Shown here piece after piece: positions 20,741 to 25,106 of a stretch of 25,106 nt of DNA (positions are counted from its first letter, which is position 1; each line of letters begins with the position of its first letter). Both the position numbers and the translations under genes were made by a program. The DNA lies in the NCBI GenBank assembly GCA_029564115.1, contig JAKQQP010000461.1:1-25106 (forward strand), written 5' to 3'. The notes beneath the pieces are model-generated. The model was given only the letters and a program-made list of their open reading frames with translations. It was not told the DNA's origin and made no database searches. The stretch comes from Candidatus Rifleibacteriota bacterium. Lineage in GTDB: Bacteria; Riflebacteria; Ozemobacteria; Ozemobacterales; Ozemobacteraceae.

Positions 20741-21942
20741 AGTTCATACCTTACGGGCGTCAACATATAACTGAGGCCGATATTGCGGCAGTGGTCGCGG
20801 TTCTCGAATCTGACTTTCTCACACAGGGGCCGGCCATAGAAAAATTTGAGAGGGCAGTCTGCCTCGAAACCGGTTCCCGTTTTGCGGTTGCCTGCAGCAA
20901 TGGCACGACAGCCCTGCATCTTGCTGCTGTCGCCGCCGGCGTCGGGCCAGGCGACACGGTGGTGGTGCCGCCGATAACCTTTGTCGCCAGCGCCAACTGC
21001 GCCCGTTATAACGGCGCTGAAGTTCTTTTTGCCGACATCGACCCGGCAACTCTGACCATGTCGCCGCTGGCCTGTAGAAAGATTCTTGAACGCTGCGCTG
21101 CGGCCGGTTGCCCGGTAAAGGCTGTCGTTACAGTGGACCTGGCCGGGCACCCCTGCGATATGCAGGCTTTTGCGCTTTTAAAGAAAGAGTTTGACTTTGT
21201 CTGGATTCAAGATGCCTGCCATTCGATCGGCGCGAGCTGGGAAGATAATCTCGGCATTCGCTGGAAGGTTGGAGAATTCCCGGAAGTGGACTTTACCGTT
21301 TTCAGTTTCCACCCGGTGAAGCACATCACGACAGGCGAGGGCGGGATGATCGTTACACCGTCTGAAACCTTTGCAGAAAATATGAGAAGGCATCGCAGCC
21401 ATGGCATTGTTCGAGATGCATCGGGTTTTTGCAACAACTCCGAAGCTTTTGCCGCAGACGGCAGCGCTAACCCCTGGTATTACGAAATGCAGAGTCTGGG
21501 TTTCAATTATCGAATGACCGATATTCAGGCGGCTCTGGGCACTTCGCAGTTAACGGGTCTTGCCGAAAATATTCTGCGGCGCCGCAGTATCGTCAATGCC
21601 TATAAATCACGCCTTGCCGGTTTGCCTTATGTCAGCTTCCCGGAAGTGGCTGAAGGGGTGGGGCATGCGTTTCATCTGGCTGTGATCAAAATAGACTTTG
21701 CCGCCGCCGGGCGTGAGCGGGCAGTGGTAATGAATGCTTTGAAGGCTGAAGGCATTGGCACTCAGGTGCATTATATACCGGTGCCGATGATGCCTTATTA
21801 TGCAGGGGCAGCAGCAGAAGAAGACTATGCCGAGGGGCTGGCCTATTATCGCCAGGCACTGTCGCTGCCATGCTTCCCGCAGATGAATGATGAAGATATC
21901 GAGCGGGTGTGCGCCGCCTTAAAGAAAGTTTTGGGCTTATGA
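20737..21942 (+). CDS. pseC: UDP-4-amino-4,6-dideoxy-N-acetyl-altrosamine transaminase, PseC
   Basis: Encodes 401 residues from GTG 20737, overlapping pseB by 4 bp, with AGGAAGG upstream. A DegT/DnrJ/EryC1 aminotransferase that moves an amino group from glutamate to C4 of the PseB product. The PLP lysine is K195 in F-H-P-V-K-H-I-T-T-G-E-G-G; D-A-C-H-S-I-G-A lies before it, and N-Y-R-M-T-D-I-Q-A-A-L-G follows. The N-terminal Y-G-R-Q-H-I-T-E-A-D-I is the PseC hallmark. The C-terminal G-I-G-T-Q-V-H-Y-I-P-V is intact. Confidence 0.95.
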   Translation: MKFIPYGRQHITEADIAAVVAVLESDFLTQGPAIEKFERAVCLETGSRFAVACSNGTTALHLAAVAAGVGPGDTVVVPPITFVASANCARYNGAEVLFADIDPATLTMSPLACRKILERCAAAGCPVKAVVTVDLAGHPCDMQAFALLKKEFDFVWIQDACHSIGASWEDNLGIRWKVGEFPEVDFTVFSFHPVKHITTGEGGMIVTPSETFAENMRRHRSHGIVRDASGFCNNSEAFAADGSANPWYYEMQSLGFNYRMTDIQAALGTSQLTGLAENILRRRSIVNAYKSRLAGLPYVSFPEVAEGVGHAFHLAVIKIDFAAAGRERAVVMNALKAEGIGTQVHYIPVPMMPYYAGAAAEEDYAEGLAYYRQALSLPCFPQMNDEDIERVCAALKKVLGL

Positions 21943-22730
21943 ACAAGCATGTAGAACGCGTTAAAAACCAGGTGATAATTCAAGCCAGAATGGGGTCGAC
22001 GCGTCTGCCTGGAAAAACAATGATGCCGCTGGCCGGCCGGCCGGTGCTCGAACACGTGGTCAGACGCAGCGGCGCTGCGATGCTGGTCGATCGCGTCGTC
22101 GTTGCTACCACCGATCTGGCAGGCGATGACGAACTCGAACGCTGGTGCGCAGAAAATGCGGTGCCATGCGTCAGGGGCAGCTCAGACGACGTGCTGGCCA
22201 GATATGTTCTGGCTGCCGAAAAGTTTCCGTGTGAAAATCTGGTGAGAATCACGGCTGATTGCCCGCTGATCGACCCCGGAATCATCGATGCGCTGCTTTC
22301 TCTGCACCTCGATGGTAATAAAGATTATACTGCAAACGTCATTCCGCCGACTTTTCCGGTGGGGTTCGATGCCGAAGTGGTTAAAACAGAGGTTTTGCGC
22401 CAGGTTGGCGAAAAGGCCACCCTGAACTCGCATCGAGAACACGTGACCCTTTATATTCGCGAGAATCTCGAACAGTTTGCTGTGGCCAACCTGAGTTACG
22501 GCAAAAATTACGAGCATATCAGGCTCACTCTCGACCGCGATGCCGACTATCAGCTTTTGCAGGCTGTATTTGCCCACTTTGCCGCCTCACCGCCACTGTT
22601 TTCGTTTTATCAGGTGATGGATTTTCTGCTGCAGAACGAGCATCTTATTACGATAAATGCCCAGGTAGACCGTTTTGAAGGGATGAACAAATCGGCTGCC
22701 GCCGAGAATCGAAAACTCAAATGGCAGTGA
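21939..22730 (+). CDS. pseF: CMP-pseudaminic acid synthetase-type cytidylyltransferase (SpsF/PseF-like)
   Basis: Encodes 263 residues from ATG 21939, overlapping pseC by 4 bp; a GTG inside pseC was discarded. It activates the finished nine-carbon sugar with CTP to the CMP donor used by glycosyltransferases. The SpsF-family nucleotide loop Q-A-R-M-G-S-T-R-L-P-G-K (15-26) is complete, with M-P-L-A-G-R-P-V-L-E-H following, R-I-T-A-D-C-P-L-I-D-P near residue 104, and R-E-H-V-T-L-Y near residue 166. It is of the SpsF type found in Bacillus-like clusters rather than the Campylobacter PseF type. The radical SAM protein at 10735 carries a related but loop-less domain. Confidence 0.88.
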   Translation: MNKHVERVKNQVIIQARMGSTRLPGKTMMPLAGRPVLEHVVRRSGAAMLVDRVVVATTDLAGDDELERWCAENAVPCVRGSSDDVLARYVLAAEKFPCENLVRITADCPLIDPGIIDALLSLHLDGNKDYTANVIPPTFPVGFDAEVVKTEVLRQVGEKATLNSHREHVTLYIRENLEQFAVANLSYGKNYEHIRLTLDRDADYQLLQAVFAHFAASPPLFSFYQVMDFLLQNEHLITINAQVDRFEGMNKSAAAENRKLKWQ

Positions 22731-24016
22731 AGCTGAGTCGCCACGGGCTGATGAATGTCAGAACCGCCGTTTTCAGAGTCGATGCCGGGCCTGGTATTGG
22801 CATGGGGCATTTTATGCGTTGTCGCACCCTCGCTTTTGAGTTGATAAGCCGCGGCTGGGATGTTTATTTTGCCGGTTGCGGTCTGCCCGCTGATATGCTC
22901 GAACAGACACCCGGCAACCCGGCAAAGACGATCAAATTGATCGACTTGCAGAGTTTTTTGAATTCGAAATCAGATGCGATGAGTTTTTATTCGCTTCTGA
23001 CCGGGCAGTTTAACGGGCTGGTCGATTGTGCCGTCATTGATACCTACAGTTACAGCCGCGATGATTTTGCTTTGTTTCAACGTTTCAATACTCAGCGGTT
23101 GCCGATCATCGTGATCGATGATCTTGCTGACCGTGATACGCCGGCGCAGATTGTCATAAATCCCAACCCGCTGTTCGAACCGCTGCCATACGAGCGCCAG
23201 AAAATACCGCTTATTCTCTGCGGGCACGAATACACGCTCGTCAGACCGGAAATATCACGACTGATAGGCAGGCCATACCGGCATGACGGCCCGGTGATGG
23301 TTTCTCTGGGCGGCGGCGATGTGGTAGATTACCTGCTGAAGGTGCTTGACGCGATACCTGATGATCTCGAAAACAGTTTGTGCGTTTCTGTTTCTGATAA
23401 TTGCCCCAGAGCAAAACTCGAAGCCTGGGTTGCCCAGAACCCGACGCGGCGTTACCTCAATTTCGACAGCCGGAAGTTTCCTGAGCTGCTGGCCAGCGCG
23501 GCGCTTGCCATAACCGGTGGCGGCACCACCCTCTGGGAAGTCTACGCTCTGGGTATGCCCAGTTTCTGCCTGCGGTGGGTAGAGAATCAACGTCAGACTT
23601 CTTCGGTAATCAAAGAGCAGGCGACCAGTTTTCTTATGGATATCGTCTCGCATTTTAATATAAATCTGCAGTCAGAATGGCTTGGCGGCAGTCTGAAAAC
23701 CATTGCCGAGACGGTGGGGTTACCGGCGAATTCTCGAGCTCTTCAGCAACAGGAATTTTGCGTCGATGAATTGATAAGTCGTTCGCAGACCAGCCTGGGA
23801 ATCGGCAACAGTGATTTGATCGATTCTGCTTTTATCGCTGCGATGTTGAGGCGTTGCTGCCATGAACCTGAATTCTGGCGGCAGATGATCGAGAGACAGC
23901 AGGCATTGATCGATGGTCGCGGTGTCAGTCGTTGTGTCGATGCGATCGAAAAGTTTACTTGGCGCGAGGTTCCTTTATTTGAAGCCGACTGGAGAAGGAA
24001 TTATGAAAATTGGTAA
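22721..24016 (+). CDS. pseG: UDP-sugar hydrolase PseG, with a large C-terminal insertion
   Basis: Encodes 431 residues, against about 275 for Campylobacter PseG. It overlaps pseF by 10 bp; Met11 (22751) is another possible start and begins nearer to the conserved core. PseG removes UDP from the acetylated altrosamine sugar. The core has F-R-V-D-A-G-P-G-I-G-M-G-H-F-M-R-C (catalytic His about 29), I-D-D-L-A-D-R near residue 129, S-L-G-G-G-D near residue 191, and A-I-T-G-G-G-T-T-L-W-E. The usual C-terminal pattern I-D-G-R-G-V-S-R appears only near residue 396, so about 90 residues (roughly 300-385) are inserted. The extra part has no recognised domain. The 3' end overlaps pseI by 14 bp. Confidence 0.9.
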   Translation: MAVKLSRHGLMNVRTAVFRVDAGPGIGMGHFMRCRTLAFELISRGWDVYFAGCGLPADMLEQTPGNPAKTIKLIDLQSFLNSKSDAMSFYSLLTGQFNGLVDCAVIDTYSYSRDDFALFQRFNTQRLPIIVIDDLADRDTPAQIVINPNPLFEPLPYERQKIPLILCGHEYTLVRPEISRLIGRPYRHDGPVMVSLGGGDVVDYLLKVLDAIPDDLENSLCVSVSDNCPRAKLEAWVAQNPTRRYLNFDSRKFPELLASAALAITGGGTTLWEVYALGMPSFCLRWVENQRQTSSVIKEQATSFLMDIVSHFNINLQSEWLGGSLKTIAETVGLPANSRALQQQEFCVDELISRSQTSLGIGNSDLIDSAFIAAMLRRCCHEPEFWRQMIERQQALIDGRGVSRCVDAIEKFTWREVPLFEADWRRNYENW

Positions 24017-25046
24017 ATTCGAAATAGGCGAAAACAAGCCCTGCTTTATAATTGCAGAGGCCGGCAGTAACCATAACAGAGATTTTGACAACGCGAAAAA
24101 ACTTGTCGATGTGGCGGTAGAAGCCGGTGCAGACGCGGTAAAGTTTCAGATTTTTTCTGCAGAGGCTATTTATTCTAAAAAAACGCCAATGGCCAGCTAT
24201 CTTAAAAAGGGCAATCTGACCAAAGATAATGAAACCCTCTGGGACCTGATCAAAAGAATCGAAATTCCCAGACACTGGACGCCCGATTTGAAGGCCTACT
24301 GCGATAAAAAAGGCATAATGTTTCTTTCGACGCCGTTCGATTTGAAGGCTGTTGACGAGCTTGAAGCCGCCGGGGTCGAAGCTTACAAGGTCGCCAGTTT
24401 CGAAATCACTCACCTACCGATGCTGCGTAAAATTTCGGCGACGGGCAAGCCGATCATTCTTTCGACAGGCATGGCCAGCCTTGAAGATATCGAAGTCGCT
24501 CTGGCGGCCATCAGAGAGGGAGGCAGTAGCCAGGTCGCCCTTCTGCACTGTGCCATTGCTTACCCGCCCCGTTACGAAGACATCAATCTGCGAGCCATGG
24601 ATACCATGAAACAGGCTTTTCAGGTACCGGTAGGTTTTTCTGACCATACGATGGGGCACGTTACCGATGTGGCCGCCGTGGCACGCGGTGCTTGTATCAT
24701 CGAAAAGCATTTTACCCTTTCGCGCAATCAGGAAGGGCCTGATCACCCGTTTTCGCTTGAACCGGCTGAACTCAAGGAGATGATCACGGCCATCAGGCAG
24801 ACCGAAAAAATTCTCGGAACACCTTTTAAATACCACACTGAGGCCGAAAATGAGCTTTATCGTATTGCCCGGCGCAGCCTGGTCGCTGCAATGGCGATAC
24901 CCGCCGGAACAGTGATCACCGAAGATATGCTGGCTGTAAAACGCCCCGGTTTTGGTATTCCGGTCAGGCACATGAATATAGTCGTTGGCAGAACGGCAAA
25001 GGTCGATATCGATGAAGACGATATTCTCAAATGGGAAATGATCTAA
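24003..25046 (+). CDS. pseI: Pseudaminic acid synthase PseI
   Basis: Encodes 347 residues from ATG 24003, with GGAGAAGG upstream; a longer reading into pseG is not supported. It condenses the hydrolysed altrosamine with phosphoenolpyruvate to pseudaminic acid. The NeuB-type TIM barrel shows I-I-A-E-A-G-S-N-H-N (15-24), D-A-V-K-F-Q near residue 46, S-T-P-F-D near residue 103, G-F-S-D-H-T-M-G near residue 213, and I-E-K-H-F-T near residue 234. The C-terminal SAF domain (about 287-347) has R-R-S-L-V-A, G-T-V-I-T and K-R-P-G-F-G-I. Legionaminic and sialic synthases are close relatives; PseB/PseC context favours pseudaminic acid. Confidence 0.94.
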   Translation: MKIGKFEIGENKPCFIIAEAGSNHNRDFDNAKKLVDVAVEAGADAVKFQIFSAEAIYSKKTPMASYLKKGNLTKDNETLWDLIKRIEIPRHWTPDLKAYCDKKGIMFLSTPFDLKAVDELEAAGVEAYKVASFEITHLPMLRKISATGKPIILSTGMASLEDIEVALAAIREGGSSQVALLHCAIAYPPRYEDINLRAMDTMKQAFQVPVGFSDHTMGHVTDVAAVARGACIIEKHFTLSRNQEGPDHPFSLEPAELKEMITAIRQTEKILGTPFKYHTEAENELYRIARRSLVAAMAIPAGTVITEDMLAVKRPGFGIPVRHMNIVVGRTAKVDIDEDDILKWEMI

Positions 25047-25106
25047 AGCTGCGCCGTTGGCGTGACGAAGACTGTCTGTTGCTGCACGCCTGGCGGCAGC
25101 ACCCTG
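25031..25106 (+). CDS. pseH: Start of PseH-like GNAT acetyltransferase (cut by the window edge)
   Basis: Only 25 codons are present, from ATG 25031 inside the end of pseI (16-bp overlap). They read L-R-R-W-R-D-E-D, then L-L-L-H-A-W-R-Q-H-P, the opening of RimJ/PseH-type N-acetyltransferases, where an aromatic-Arg-Asn/Gln-x-Pro turn follows the first helix. PseH acetylates the C4 amine between PseC and PseG. It is the one pathway step otherwise missing, which supports the call. Confidence 0.75.
   Translation, partial: MGNDLKLRRWRDEDCLLLHAWRQHP

Noticed and set aside
19107..22577. Minus-strand frames across the pse genes
   Set aside because: All are antisense to well-conserved enzymes with complete motifs.

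Overview
The window looks like chromosome of a flagellated, Gram-negative (diderm) bacterium. It carries a late flagellar operon, an LptF/LptG-type outer-membrane lipid export permease and a nearly complete pseudaminic-acid pathway. No rRNA, tRNA, CRISPR array, phage gene or transposase was seen. Base composition is near 50% GC and gene packing is tight, with many 4-16 bp overlaps. The lineage cannot be fixed from sequence alone. A flagellar Maf protein beside a spirochaete-style radical SAM/SPASM protein, with no close enterobacterial resemblance, points to a deep-branching group (spirochaete-like or a candidate phylum such as Riflebacteria); this is inference.

Layout. Positions 1-1914 (minus) hold the N-terminal 638 residues of a large exported Ig-like-repeat protein running off the left edge. 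Positions 1915-2382 are a divergent intergenic region with a sigma-28-like promoter, a dispersed repeat and a 7-bp tandem array. Positions 2383-3240 encode a DUF2877-like protein that appears to be leaderless. Positions 3241-3796 hold a compound purine-rich repeat, three 10-bp direct repeats, a sigma-28-like promoter and a CsrA-type hairpin. Positions 3797-10644 form the flagellar operon: a small unknown ORF, flaG, a very long fliD, an unknown gene, maf, fliS and a YjfB-like gene, closed by a strong terminator. Positions 10735-12393 encode a radical SAM/SPASM protein with an SpsF-like N-terminus and an apparently non-canonical start. Positions 12451-12771 encode pterin carbinolamine dehydratase. 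It shares a bidirectional terminator with a convergent gene (12841-13713, minus) for an exported Cys/Lys/His-rich repeat protein. Positions 13900-17300 (minus) form an envelope operon: an LptF/G permease, a degenerate 5'-nucleotidase-like protein and an LmeA/DUF2993-like protein. Positions 17404-25106 form one long operon: UDP-glucose dehydrogenase, a sugar-1-phosphate nucleotidylyltransferase, then pseB, pseC, pseF, pseG, pseI and the start of pseH.

How they fit. The Pse operon makes CMP-pseudaminic acid from UDP-GlcNAc. Maf-family proteins transfer such nonulosonic acids to flagellin. FlaG, FliD (cap) and FliS (flagellin chaperone) serve filament assembly. The window therefore encodes the sugar supply and the transferase for a glycosylated filament, but no flagellin. 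Two sigma-28-like promoters, one for flaG and one for the exported giant protein, suggest that the latter is made together with late flagellar genes.
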